This document shows positions 23,791-33,959 of a stretch of 64,000 nucleotides of DNA, piece after piece; the stretch's first letter is position 1; each line of letters opens with the position of its first letter. The DNA is taken from assembly GCA_039654915.1 (NCBI GenBank), contig CM077594.1:33577001-33641000 (forward strand), in the 5' to 3' direction. This stretch comes from Aquilaria yunnanensis (lineage: Eukaryota; Streptophyta; Magnoliopsida; Malvales; Thymelaeaceae). Position numbers and translations under genes: made by a program. The notes below the pieces were generated by a model. That model saw only the letters and a program-made list of their open reading frames with translations, had not been told where the DNA came from and did not search any database.

Positions 23791-25320
23791 CGATTGGAGA
23801 GTTCCTTTCGTACAGGTTCTAAGGAAATCTCCTTAACCTCAAACTTTAACCAATTTTTCAAACACAGTCAATTTTCTCCAACGATAGGAGAGTTCTTGTC
23901 GTAGACGTTCTAAGGAAATATCATTAACCTCAAACTTAAATCAATTTTTCAAACACAGTCAATTTTTCTTCAATGATAGGAGAGTTCCTGTCATAGAGGT
24001 TCTAAGGAACTCGCCTTAACCTCGAACTTTAAGCAACTTTTCAAAGACAATCAATGATAGGAGAGTTCCGGTAGTTGAGGTTCTGAGGAAATCTCCTTAA
24101 CCTCAAACTTCAATCAATTTTTCGAACACAGTCAATTTTTCTCTAATGATAGGAGAGTTCATGTTGTAGAGCTTCTAAGGAAATCTCCTTAACCTCGAAC
24201 TTCAATCAACTTTTCAAGCACAATCAATTTTTCTGCAACGATTGGAGAGTTCCTGTTGTACAGGTCCTAAGGAAATCTCATTAACCTCAAACTTCAATCA
24301 ATTTTTCAAACACAGTCAATTTTTCTCCAACGATAGAAGGGTTCCTATTGTATAGGTCCTAAGTAAATATCATTAACCTGAAACTTAAATTAATTTTTCA
24401 AACACAGTCCATTTTGTACAACGATAAGAGAGTTCCTGTCGTAGAGGTTCTAAGAAAATCTCCTGAACCTCAAACATCAATCAATTTTTCAAAAACAGTC
24501 AATTTTTCTTCAATGATAGGAGAGTTACTGTCGTAGAAGTTCTAAGGAAATCTCCTTAACCTCAAACTTTAATCAATTTTTCAAACACAGTCAATTTTTC
24601 TTCAACGATAGGAGAGTTACTCTCGTAGAGGTTTTAAGGAAATCTCCTTTACCTCAAACTTAAATCAAATTTTCAAACACTGTCAATCTTCTCTAACGAT
24701 AGTAGAGTTGCTGTCGTAGAGGTTCTAAGGAACTCCCATTAAACTCGAACCTCAATCAATTTTTGAAACACAATCAATTTTCGTTCAACGACAGGAGAGT
24801 TCCTGTCGTAGGTGTTCTAAGAAAATCTCCCTAACCTCAAACATTAATCTGTTTTTCAAACATAGTCAATTTTTTCCAACGATAGTAGAGTTCCTGTCAA
24901 AGAGGTTCTAAGGAAATTACCCTAACCTCAAACTTCAATCAATATTTCAAACACAGTCAATTTTGTCCAACGACAGGAGAGTTCATGTCATAGAGGTTCT
25001 AAGGAAATCTCCTTAACCTCAAACTTCAATCAATTTTTCAAACACAATCAATTTTCTCTAATGATAGGAGAGTTGCTGTCGTAGAGGTTCTAAGGAAATC
25101 TCCTTAACCTCAAACTTCAATCAATTTTTCAATCATAGTTAATTTTTCTTCAACGATAGGAGAGTTCCTGTTATAGAGGTTCTAAGGAAATCTCCTTAAC
25201 CTCAAACTTCAATCAATTTTTTGAACACAGTCAACCTTTTTTAACGATAGGAGAGTTCCTGTCATAGAGGTTCTAAGGAAATCTTCTTAACCTCAAACTT
25301 CAATCAATTTTTCAAACACA
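23791..25320 (+). repeat. Diverged satellite with HOR-B relic
   Basis: Monomers continue in register. A B-type signal (GGAACTCCC) is at 24729. A truncated monomer near 24040-24080 reads ACAATCAATGATAGGAGAG, lacking the usual T-tract and TTCAAC. No gene is seen. Confidence 0.78.
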
Positions 25321-25950
25321 GTCAATTTTCTCCTCGATAGGAGAGTTCTTGTCGTAGACATTCTAAGGAAATCTCATTAACCTCTAACTCTAATCAATTT
25401 TTCAAACATAGTCAATTTTTCTTCAATGATAGGAGAGTTCCTGTCATAAAGGTTCTAAGGAACTCGCCATAACCTCGAACTTCAATCAACTTTTCAAACA
25501 CAATCAATGATAGGAGAGTTCCGGTAGTTAAGGATCTGAGGAAATCTCCTTAACCTCAAACTTCAATCAATTTTTCGAACACGGTCAATTTTTCTTCAAC
25601 GATAGGAGAGTTACTCTCGTAGAAGTTCTAAGGAAATCTCCTTAACCTCAAACTTCAATCAATTTTTCAAACACAGTCAATTTTCTCCTCGATAGAAGAG
25701 TTCTTGTCGTAGACATTCTAAGGAAATCTCATTAACCTCCAACTCTAATCAATTTTTCAAACACAGTCAATTTTTCTTCAATGATAGGAGAGTTCCTGTC
25801 ATAGAGGTTCTAAGGAACTCGCCTTAACCTCGAACTTCAATCAATTTCTCAAACACAATCAATGATAGGAGAGTTCCGGTAGTTAAGGTTCTGAGGAAAT
25901 CTCCTTAACCTCAAACTTCAATCAATTTTTCAAACACGGTCAATTTTTCT
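25321..25950 (+). repeat. Tandem duplication, 355-bp period, with truncated monomers
   Basis: TCCTCGATAG at 25331 and TCCTCGATAGAAG at 25686 are 355 bp apart. TCAATGATAG at 25504 and 25859 gives the same spacing. The unit is four monomers, one truncated and one with TCCTCGAT in place of TCCAACGAT, so it is shorter than 4 x 91.5. An older relative of the truncated monomer lies at 24051. Confidence 0.85.
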
Positions 25951-28900
25951 CCAACAATAGGAGAATTCGTATTGTAGAGCTTCTAAGGAAATCTCCTTAA
26001 CCTCGAACTTCAATCAACTTTTCAAACACAATCAATTTTTCTGCAATGATTGGAGAGTTCCTGTCGTACAGGTCCTAAGGAAATCTCCTTAACCTCAAAC
26101 TTCAATCAATTTTTCAAACACAGTCAATTTTTCTCCAACGATAGAAGAGTTCCTATCGTATAGTTCGTAAGGAAATCTCATTAACCTTAAACTTCAATTA
26201 ATTTTTCAAACACAGTCAATTTTCTACAACGATAGGAGAGTTCCTGTCATAGAGGTTCTAAGGAAATCTCCTGAACCTCAACCATCAATCAATTTTTCAA
26301 TCGCAGTCAATTTTTCTATAACGATAAGAGAGTTCCTGTCGTAGAGGTTTTAAGCAAATCTCCTTAACGTCAAACTTCAATCGATTTTTCAAACACAGTC
26401 AATTTTGTCCAACGATAGAAGAGTTCCTGTCGTAGAGGTTCTAAGGAATTCTCCTTAACCTCAAACTTCAATAAATATTTCAAACACAGTCAATTTTGTC
26501 TAACGATAGTAGAGTTCCTGTCGTAGAGGTTCTAAGGAAATCTCCTTAACCTCAAACTTCAATCAATTTTTCAAACACAGTTAATTATTCTTTAACGATA
26601 TAAGATTTCCTCTCGTAGAGGTTTTAAAGAAATCTCCTTAACCTCAAACTTAAATCAATTTTTCAAACACAGTCAATTTTCTCTAACGATAGGATAGTTG
26701 CTGTCGTTGAGGTTCTAAGGAACTCCCTTTAAACTCTAACTTCAATCAATTTTTCAAACACAATAAATTTTTGTTCAACGATAGGAGAGTTCCTGTCGTA
26801 GGTGTTCTATGAAAATCTCCCTAACCTCAAACATTAATCAATTTTTCAAACACAGTCAATTTTGTCCAACGATAGTAGAGTTCGTGTCAAAGAGGTTCTA
26901 AGGAAATCACCCTAACCTCAAACTTAAATCAAGATTTCAAACACAGTCAATTTTGTCCAACGATAGGAGAGTTGTTGTCGTAGAGGTTTTAAGGAAATCT
27001 CCTTAACCTCAAACATTAATCAATTTTTCAAACACAGTCAATTTTTCTTCAATGATAGAAGAGTTCCTGTCATAGAGGTTCTAAGGAACTCGCCATAAGC
27101 TCAAACTTCAATCAATTTTTCAAACACATTCAATTTTTCTTCAACGATAGGAGAGTTCCTGTCGTAGAGGTTCTAAGGAAATCTCGTTAAACTCAAACTT
27201 CAATTAATTTTTCAAAAACAGTCAATTTTTCTTCAACGACAGCAGAGTTCCTGTCCTAGAGGTTCTAAGGAAATCTCCTTAACCCCAAACTTTCATAAAT
27301 TTTTCAAACACAGTCAATTGTCGCCAACGGTAGGAGAGTTCCTGTCACAGAGGTTCTAAGGAAATCTCCTTAACCTCAAACTTCAATCAATTTTTCAAGC
27401 ACAGTCAATTTTCTCCAACGATAGAAGAGTTCCTGTCGCATAGGTTCTAAAGAAATCTCGTTAACCTCAAACTTCAATAAATTTTTCAAACACAGTCAAT
27501 TTTCTCCAAGGATAGGAGAGTTCCTGTCGTAGAGGTTCTAAGGAAATCTCCTAAACCTCAGACATCAATTAATTTTTCAAACACAGTCAATTTTTCTTCA
27601 ACGATAGAAGAGTTCCTGTCGCAGAGGTTCTAAGGAAATCTCGTTCAACTCAAACTTCAATCAGTTTTTCAAACACAGTTAATTTTTCTTCAACGACAGG
27701 GGAGTTCCTGCCGTAGAGGTTCTAAGGAAATCTCGTTAAACTCAAACTTCAATCAATTTTTCAAACACAGTCAATTTTTCTTCAATGACAGGAGAGTTCC
27801 TGTCACAGAGGTTCTAAGCAACTCTCCTTAACTGCAAACTTCAAAGAATTCTTCAAACACAGTCAACTTTATCCAACGATAGGAGAGTTCCTATCTTAAA
27901 GGTTCTAAGAAAATCTCCTTAACCTCAAACTTTAATCAATTTTTCAAACACAGTCAATTTTTCCTAACGATAAGAGAGTTCCTGTCGTAGAGGTTATAAG
28001 GAAATCTCTTGAACCTCAAACTTCAATCAATTTTTCAAACACAGTCAATTTTTCTTCAATGATATGATAGTTACTGTCGTAGAGGTTCTAAAGAAATCTC
28101 CTTAACCTCAAACTTGAATCAGTTTTTCTTCAATGATATGACAGTTCATGTCGTAGAGGTTCTAAGGAAATCTCCTTAACCTCAAACTTCAATCAGTTTC
28201 TCAAACACAGTCAATTTTTCTTCAATGATACGAGAGTTCCTGTCGTAGAGGTTCTAGGGAAATCTCATTAAGCTCAAACTTCAATTAATTTTCCAAACGC
28301 GGTAAATTTTTGGTAACGATAGAAGAGTTGCTGTCGTAGAGGTTCTAAGGAAATCTCCTAAACCTCAAACTTCAATCAAGTTTTCAAACACAGTCAATTT
28401 TTCTGCAACGATAGGAGAGTTCCTGTTGTAGAGGTTCTAAGGAAATCTCGTTAAACTCATACTTCAATTTATTTTTCAAACACAGTCAATTTTTCTTCAA
28501 CGATGGGAGAGTTCCTATCCTGGAGGTTCTAAGCAAATCTCCTTAACCTCAAACTTTAACCAATTTTTCAAACACAATTAATTTTCTCCAACGGTAAGAG
28601 AGTTCCTGTCATAGAGGTTCTAAGGAAATCTCCTTAACCTCAAACTTCAATTAATTTTTCAAGCACAGTCAATTTTCTCCAACGATAGGAGAGTTCCTGT
28701 TGTACAGATTCTAAGGAAATCTCGTTAACCTCAAACTTGAATCAATTTTTCTAACACAGTCCATTTTGTCCAACGATAGGAGAGTTCCTGTCGTACAGGT
28801 TCTAAGGAAATCTCCTGAACCTTAAACATCAAATTTTTTCAAACACAGTCAATTTTGCTTCAACGATAGAAGAGTTCCCGTCGCAGAGGTTCTAAGGAAA

Positions 28901-30801
28901 TCTCATTAAACTCAAACTTCAATCAGTTTTTCAAACATAGTTAATTTTTCTTCAACGACAGGGGAGTTCCTGCCGTAGAGGTTTTAAGGAAATCTCGTTA
29001 AACTCAAACTTCAATCAATTTTTCAAACACAGTCAATTTTTCTTCGACGACAGGAGAGTTCCTGTTATAGAGGTTCTAAGCAAATCTCCTTAACTTCAAA
29101 CTTCAATCAATTCATCAAACATAGTCAATTTTATCCAACGATAGGAGAGTTCCTATCCTAAAGGTTCTAAGGAAATCTCCTTAACCTCAAACTTCAATCA
29201 ATTTTTCAAACACAGTCAATTTTCTCCAACGATAGGAGAGTTCCTGTCGTAGAGGTTCTAAGGAAATCACCTGAACCTTAAACATCAATTAATTTTTCAA
29301 ACACAGTCAATTTTTCTTCAACGATAGAAGAGTTCCTGTCGTAGAGGTTCTAAGGAAATCTCGTTAAACTCAAACTTCAATCAGTTTTTCAAACACAGTT
29401 AATTTTTCTTCAACGACAGGGGTGTTCCTGCCGTAGAGGTTCTAAGGAAATCTCGTTAAACTCAAACTTCAATTAATTTTTCAAACACAGTCATTTTTTC
29501 TTCAACGACAAGAGAGTTTCTGTCATAGAGGTTCTAAGGAAATCTCCTTAACTTCAAACATCAATCAATTCTTCAATCACAGTCAATTTTATCCAATGAT
29601 AGGAGAGTTCATATCCTAAAAGTTCTAAGGAAATCTCCTTAACCCCAAATTCAATCAATTTTTCGAACATAGTCAATTTTTCTCCAACGATAGGAGAGTT
29701 CCTATCGTATAGGTCCTAAGTTAATCTCATTAACCTTAAACTTCAATTAATTTTTCAAACACAGTCAATTTTCTACAACGATAGGAGAGTTCCTGTCACA
29801 GAGGTTCTAAGGAAATCTCCTTAACCTCAAGCTTCAATTAATTTTTCAAGCACAGTCAATTTCCTCCAACGATAAGAGAGTTCCTGTTGTACAGGTTCTA
29901 AGGAAATCTCCTGAACCTCAAACATCAATTTTTTTCAAACACAGTTAATTTTTCTTCAACGATAGAAGAGTTCCCGTCGCAGAGGTTCTAAGGAAATCTC
30001 GTTAAACTCAAACTTCAATCTGTTTTTCAAACACAGTTAATTTTTCTTCAACGACAGGGGAGTTCCTGCGGTAGAGGTTCTAAGGAAATCTCGTTAAACT
30101 CAAACTTCTATTAATTTTTCAAACACAGTCAATTTTTCTTCAACGACAAGAAAGTTCCTGTTATAGAGGTTCTAAGCAAATCTCCTTAACTTCAAACTTC
30201 AATCAATTCTTCAAACATAGTCAATTTTATCCAACGATAGGAGAGTTCCTATCATAAAGGTTCTAAGGAAATCTCCTTAACCTCAAACTTCAATCAATTT
30301 TTCAAACACAGTCAATTTTTCCTAACGATAGGAGAGTTCCTATCGTAGAGGTTATAGGGAAATCTCTTGAACCTCAAACTTCAATCAATTTTTTAAACAC
30401 AGTTAATTTTCTCCAACGATAGAAGAGTTCCTGTCGTAGAGGTTCTAAGGAAATCTCCTGAATCTCAAACATCAATCAATTTTTCAAACACCGTCAATTT
30501 TTCTTCAACGACAGGACAGTTTCTGTTGCAGAGGTTCTAAGGAAATCTTGTTAAACTCATACTTCAATAAATTTTTCAAACACAGTCAATTTTTCTTGAA
30601 CGACAGGAGAGTTCCTGCCATACAAGTTCTATGGAAATCTCGTTAAACTCAAACTTCAATCAATTTTTCAAACACAGTCAAATTTTCTTCAACGACAGGA
30701 GAGTTCCTGTCATAGAGGTTCTAAGCAAATCTCCTGAACGTCAAACTTCAATCAATCTTTCAAACACAGTCAATTTTGTCCAACGATAGGAGAGTTCATG
30801 T
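25951..30801 (+). repeat. Diverged satellite left of the transposon, partial 12-monomer periodicity
   Basis: Array monomers continue with no foreign DNA. ACGACAGGGGAGTTCCTGC occurs at 28955 and again at 30051 (CTGCGG there), spacing 1,096 bp. A damaged leader, AACATCAA followed by a run of T and CAAACACAG, occurs near 28825 and 29921 with the same spacing. Another B-type GGAACTCCC is at 26729, exactly 2,000 bp from that at 24729. One short monomer lies near 28115. Confidence 0.8.
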
Positions 30802-30809
30802 CCTAGAGG
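30802..30809. other. Left target-site duplication of the hAT-type element
   Basis: The 8-bp sequence CCTAGAGG belongs to the interrupted satellite monomer and is repeated exactly at 32318-32325. Eight base pairs is the standard duplication length for the hAT superfamily. Confidence 0.93.
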
Positions 30810-30821
30810 TAGGGATGGCAA
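30810..30821 (+). repeat. Left terminal inverted repeat
   Basis: TAGGGATGGCAA matches the reverse complement of 32306-32317 at all 12 positions. Allowing a 2-bp gap, the match continues through ATTGG. Confidence 0.92.
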
Positions 30822-31080
30822 TTGGGTGGGTCAGGTCATTCAGGTTCGGGTCTATTCGGGTTAGCATGAATTCGGGTCCAGGTCGGGTTCAGGTCAGGTC
30901 ATTTGGGTTCGGGTTGATTTCAGGTTAAGTTAATTTCGGGTTCGGGTTGGGTTGGGCCAGGTTTATTTGGGTTGGGTTCACTTCAGGTCGGGTAATTTTA
31001 GTCTCGGGTAACTTCAGGCCAGCTTTCGGGTCAAATTCGTGTTAACCTTGGTGTTCATGTGGGTTACTGGTGTAAAGTCA
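30822..31080 (+). repeat. Left G-rich subterminal arm of degenerate GGGTTCGGGTC repeats
   Basis: Irregular repeats of GGGTTCGGGTC, CAGGTC and TTCGGGTTGGG fill this arm. All the G-runs are on the + strand. It contains a four-run G-quadruplex motif at 30938-30956. Confidence 0.85.
30938..30956 (+). other. G-quadruplex motif in left arm
   Basis: GGGTTCGGGTTGGGTTGGG has four GGG runs with loops of 3, 2 and 2 bases, which fits the usual G-quadruplex pattern. Whether it folds in the cell is unknown. Confidence 0.7.
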
Positions 31081-31660
31081 AAATGATTGAATCTATTCAA
31101 TTTTTTTTTAAATTTAAATCAAATAATTTTATTTTTTGTGTGATTTAATTTAAATTTAAATTTCATTTTTTAGTATATTTAATTAAAATATTCATAAAAA
31201 TCTTCTTCATTATAGTTTAGTACATATTTAAGTATTTTAACATTGATAGTAATATTTGATTATTTTTCTAAACCCATACCCTTTAACTATCATTGTACAG
31301 ATTATTCAGATCTTCACCTAGCTATCACTTAGATATACACAACGACAATTTTGTTATACTTATGTTTCAATGAATTTTCTTTAAAATTACAATAAAATGT
31401 AAATCAAGTTCATTATTCGTGACTAAATTGTAAATTTTAAAAAAAATTGGGTGAAAGTGCAAAGATTTCAAAAATTTTAGGATCCATGTTGTAATTATTC
31501 TGGGTGACTAAAATAAATTTTTTTAAAATTTAGGTATCTTATTGCATTATACTTAAAAGTTTAGGGATGAATCTTGTAATTTTAATAATTGTCTATTAAG
31601 ATCATTAAACTTACTAAATATAAAAATTACTTCTGTTGGAAAAATCCAAATTTGGGATTC

Positions 31661-31953
31661 ACTAAATATGAATGTTTTTTCCCCAAATAAGATACTTGTA
31701 ATATATAGAAGTCCTAAAAAAATAGAAGTTACTAAATATGGAAATCCTTTCTCAAAATATGAAAATTATTAAACATGAATATCTTAAAAAAAGAAACGAA
31801 ACTACTAAATATGAAAGTTTTATCTCCAAATATGAGACTTACTAAATATGGAAGTACCAAAAAATGGAAGTTACTAATAACGGAAATCACCATTCCTAAA
31901 TATAAGACATACTGAATATGAAAGACTCAAAAACTGAAAGTTACTAAACATGG
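31661..31953 (+). repeat. Degenerate ACTAAATATG repeat, about 35-37 bp register
   Basis: ACTAAATATG begins at 31661, 31731, 31804 and 31841, with variants ACTGAATATG at 31911 and ACTAAACATG at 31943. Spacings of 70, 73, 37, 70 and 32 are near multiples of about 36 bp, so this is probably an old tandem repeat with some units lost to mutation. Confidence 0.65.
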
Positions 31954-31970
31954 AAACTTTCATATTTAGT
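31804..31970. repeat. 17-bp perfect inverted repeat in the element core
   Basis: ACTAAATATGAAAGTTT at 31804-31820 is the exact reverse complement of AAACTTTCATATTTAGT at 31954-31970, with a 133-bp spacer. Confidence 0.8.
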
Positions 31971-32226
31971 ACTGACTTAATATGGAAAATAATGAAAAAG
32001 GAAAGTTAAGGTTTAGGGTAAAGGTTAAAATCGGGTATTATCGGGTTTAGTTATCGGGTCATCTCGGGTTCAGGTCAAGTCAGTCTCGGGTTTGGGTCAT
32101 TTCGGGTTCGGGTCAATTCAGGCTCGGGTCATTTCGGGTTTGGGTCATTTGAGTTCGGGTTTTCTCGGGTTTCCTTTTAATCGGGTTCGGGTTCAGGTCG
32201 AGTTGAACACAGTCGGGTTCAGGTCG

Positions 32227-32243
32227 TTGACTTTTTTAGTCAA
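32227..32243. other. Small hairpin in the right arm
   Basis: TTGACT and AGTCAA form 6-bp arms around five T residues. It is short enough to be chance. Confidence 0.45.
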
Positions 32244-32256
32244 ATCGGGTCAGGTC

Positions 32257-32275
32257 GGGCTTGGGTTCGGGTGGG
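32257..32275 (+). other. G-quadruplex motif in right arm
   Basis: GGGCTTGGGTTCGGGTGGG has four GGG runs with loops of 3, 3 and 1 bases, on the same strand as the left-arm motif. Confidence 0.7.
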
Positions 32276-32305
32276 TTGGTCCAGGTCATCGGGTCGGGTC
32301 CAATT

Positions 32306-32317
32306 TTGCCATCCCTA
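32306..32317 (-). repeat. Right terminal inverted repeat
   Basis: TTGCCATCCCTA is the exact reverse complement of the left end. Confidence 0.92.
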
Positions 32318-32325
32318 CCTAGAGG
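32318..32325. other. Right target-site duplication
   Basis: CCTAGAGG is identical to 30802-30809 and continues directly into TTCTAAGGAAATCTCC of the interrupted monomer. Confidence 0.93.
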
Positions 32326-33639
32326 TTCTAAGGAAATCTCCTTAACCTCAAACTTCATTCAATTTTTCAAACATAGTCAATTTTGTCAAACGATAGGAGA
32401 GTTCCTGTCGTAGAGGTCGTAAGGAAATCTCTTTAACCTCAAACCTTAATCAATTTTTCAAACACAGTCAATGTTTCTTCAACGATAGGAGATTTGCTGT
32501 CATAGAAGTTATAAGAAAATCTCCTCAACCTCAAACTTCAATCAATTTTTCAAACACAGTCAATTTATCTTCAACGAGAGGAGAGTTCCTATCCTAGAGG
32601 TTCTAAGAAAATCTCCTGAACCTCAAACATAAACTAATTTTTCAAACACAGTTAATATTTCTTCAACGATAGAAGAGTTCCCGTCGCAGAGGTTCTAAGG
32701 AATCTCGTTAAACTCAAACTTCAATTAGTTTTTCAAACACAGTTAATTTTTCTTCAATGACAGGGGAGTTCCTGTCGTAGAGGTTCTAAGGAAATGTCAT
32801 TAAACTCAAACTTCAATGAATTCTTCAAACACAGTGAATTTTATCCAACGATAGGAGAGTTCCTATCCTAAAGGTTCTAAGAAAATCTCCTCAACCTCAA
32901 TTTTCAATCAATTTTTCAAACACAGTCAATTTTTCCTAATGATAGGAGAGTTCCTGTCATAGAGGTTCTAAGGAAATCTCTTGAATCTCAAACTTTAATC
33001 AATTTTTCAAACACTGTCAATTTTTCTTCAATGATATGATAGTTGCTATCGTAGAGGTTCTAAGGAAATCTCCTTAACCTCAAACTTGAATCAATTTTTC
33101 AAACACAGTCAATTTTTCTTCAACGATAGGAGAGCTCCTGTCATAAAGGTTCTAAGGAAATCTTCTTAACCTCAAACTTCAATCAGTTTTTCAAACACAG
33201 TAAATTTTTCTTCAATGATACGAGAGTTCCTGTCGTAAAGGTTCTAAGGAAATCTCATTAAGCTCAAACTTCAATTAATTTTTCAAACACAAATAATTTT
33301 CTCCAACGATAGGAGAGTTCCTGTCGTAGACGTTCTAAGGAAATCTCCCTAACCTCAAACTTCAATCAATTTTTCAAACACAGTCAATTTTTCTCCAACG
33401 ATAGGAGAGTTCCTGTCCTAGAGGTTCTAAGGAAATCTCCTTAATCTCGAACTTCAAACAACTTTTCAAACACAGTAAATTTTCTCCAACGACAGGAGAG
33501 TTCCTGTCATAGAGGTTCTAAGGAAATCTCCTTAAACTCAAACTTCAATCAATTTTTCAAAGACAGTCAATTTTTCTGCAACGATTGGAGAGTTTTTGTC
33601 GTATATGTTTTAAGGAAATCTCGTTAGCCTCAAACTTCA

Positions 33640-33700
33640 ATCCATTTTTCAAACATAGTCAACTTGTCGTAAAGGTTCTAAGGAAATTTCCTTAACATAA
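33640..33700 (+). repeat. Truncated monomer (dyad half lost)
   Basis: AGTCAACTTGTCGTAAAGG shows the T-tract joined directly to the right dyad arm, losing TTCAACGATAGGAGAGTTCC. Relatives lie at 36175, 55951 and 58631. Confidence 0.8.
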
Positions 33701-33959
33701 AAATTCAATCAATTTTTCAAACACAGTCAATTTTTCTTCAATGACAAGAGAGTTCCTGTCGTAGATGTTCTAAGGAAATCTCCTTAACCTCAAACTTCAA
33801 TTAATTTTTCAAACACAGTTAATTTTTCTTCGACGATAGGAGAGTTCCTGTGATAGAGGTTCTAAGGAAATCTCCTTAACTTCAAACTTCAATCAATTTT
33901 TCAAACATAGTCAATTTTTCTTCAACGATAGGAGAGTTCCTGTCGTAGAGGTTCTAAGG

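Larger units (their letters stand above)
31081..32019. other. AT-rich core of the element, no coding capacity
   Basis: This stretch has long runs of A and T, stops in all frames, and no recognisable transposase. From about 31640 to 31990 it carries a degenerate repeat of ACTAAATATG. The part from 31410 to 31600 has two loosely similar blocks (GACTAAATTGTAAATTTTAA and GACTAAAATAAATTTTTTTA) that look like a decayed internal duplication. Confidence 0.75.
32020..32297 (+). repeat. Right G-rich subterminal arm
   Basis: Repeats of TCGGGTTCGGGTC and CATTTCGGGTTTGGG have the G-runs on the + strand, the same strand as the left arm, so the arms are direct and not inverted. The 76-codon open frame that begins at 32092 is a by-product of this low-complexity sequence and not a gene. 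Confidence 0.85.
30810..32317. mobile_element. Non-autonomous hAT-type DNA transposon, 1,508 bp
   Basis: The element is bounded by perfect 12-bp terminal inverted repeats, TAGGGATGGCAA at the left and TTGCCATCCCTA at the right, and by a perfect 8-bp target-site duplication CCTAGAGG. Taking out the element and one duplication leaves an ordinary, in-register satellite monomer, which fixes both ends to the base. Ends of the (T/C)AGGG type with 8-bp duplications are typical of hAT elements. No transposase is present: the longest open frame is 76 codons of low-complexity G-rich sequence. The element must therefore have been moved by an enzyme encoded elsewhere. It has GGGTTCGGGTC-rich arms around an AT-rich core. 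Intact ends suggest it arrived after the surrounding monomers diverged. Orientation is arbitrary. Confidence 0.9.

Noticed and set aside
30822..31080. Interstitial telomere repeat, suggested by GGGTT-rich sequence
   Set aside because: The unit is irregular GGGTTCGGGTC rather than TTTAGGG in tandem, and it lies within a transposon defined by inverted ends and target duplication.
30810..32317. LTR retrotransposon fragment or SINE
   Set aside because: Terminal inverted repeats and an 8-bp target duplication fit a hAT-type DNA transposon. There is no long terminal repeat, primer-binding site, poly-A tail or polymerase III box.
32092..32322. Open frame of 76 codons in the transposon's right arm
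   Set aside because: It is low-complexity sequence from GGGTTCGGGTC repeats and runs through the terminal repeat into the target-site duplication. It has no transposase features.
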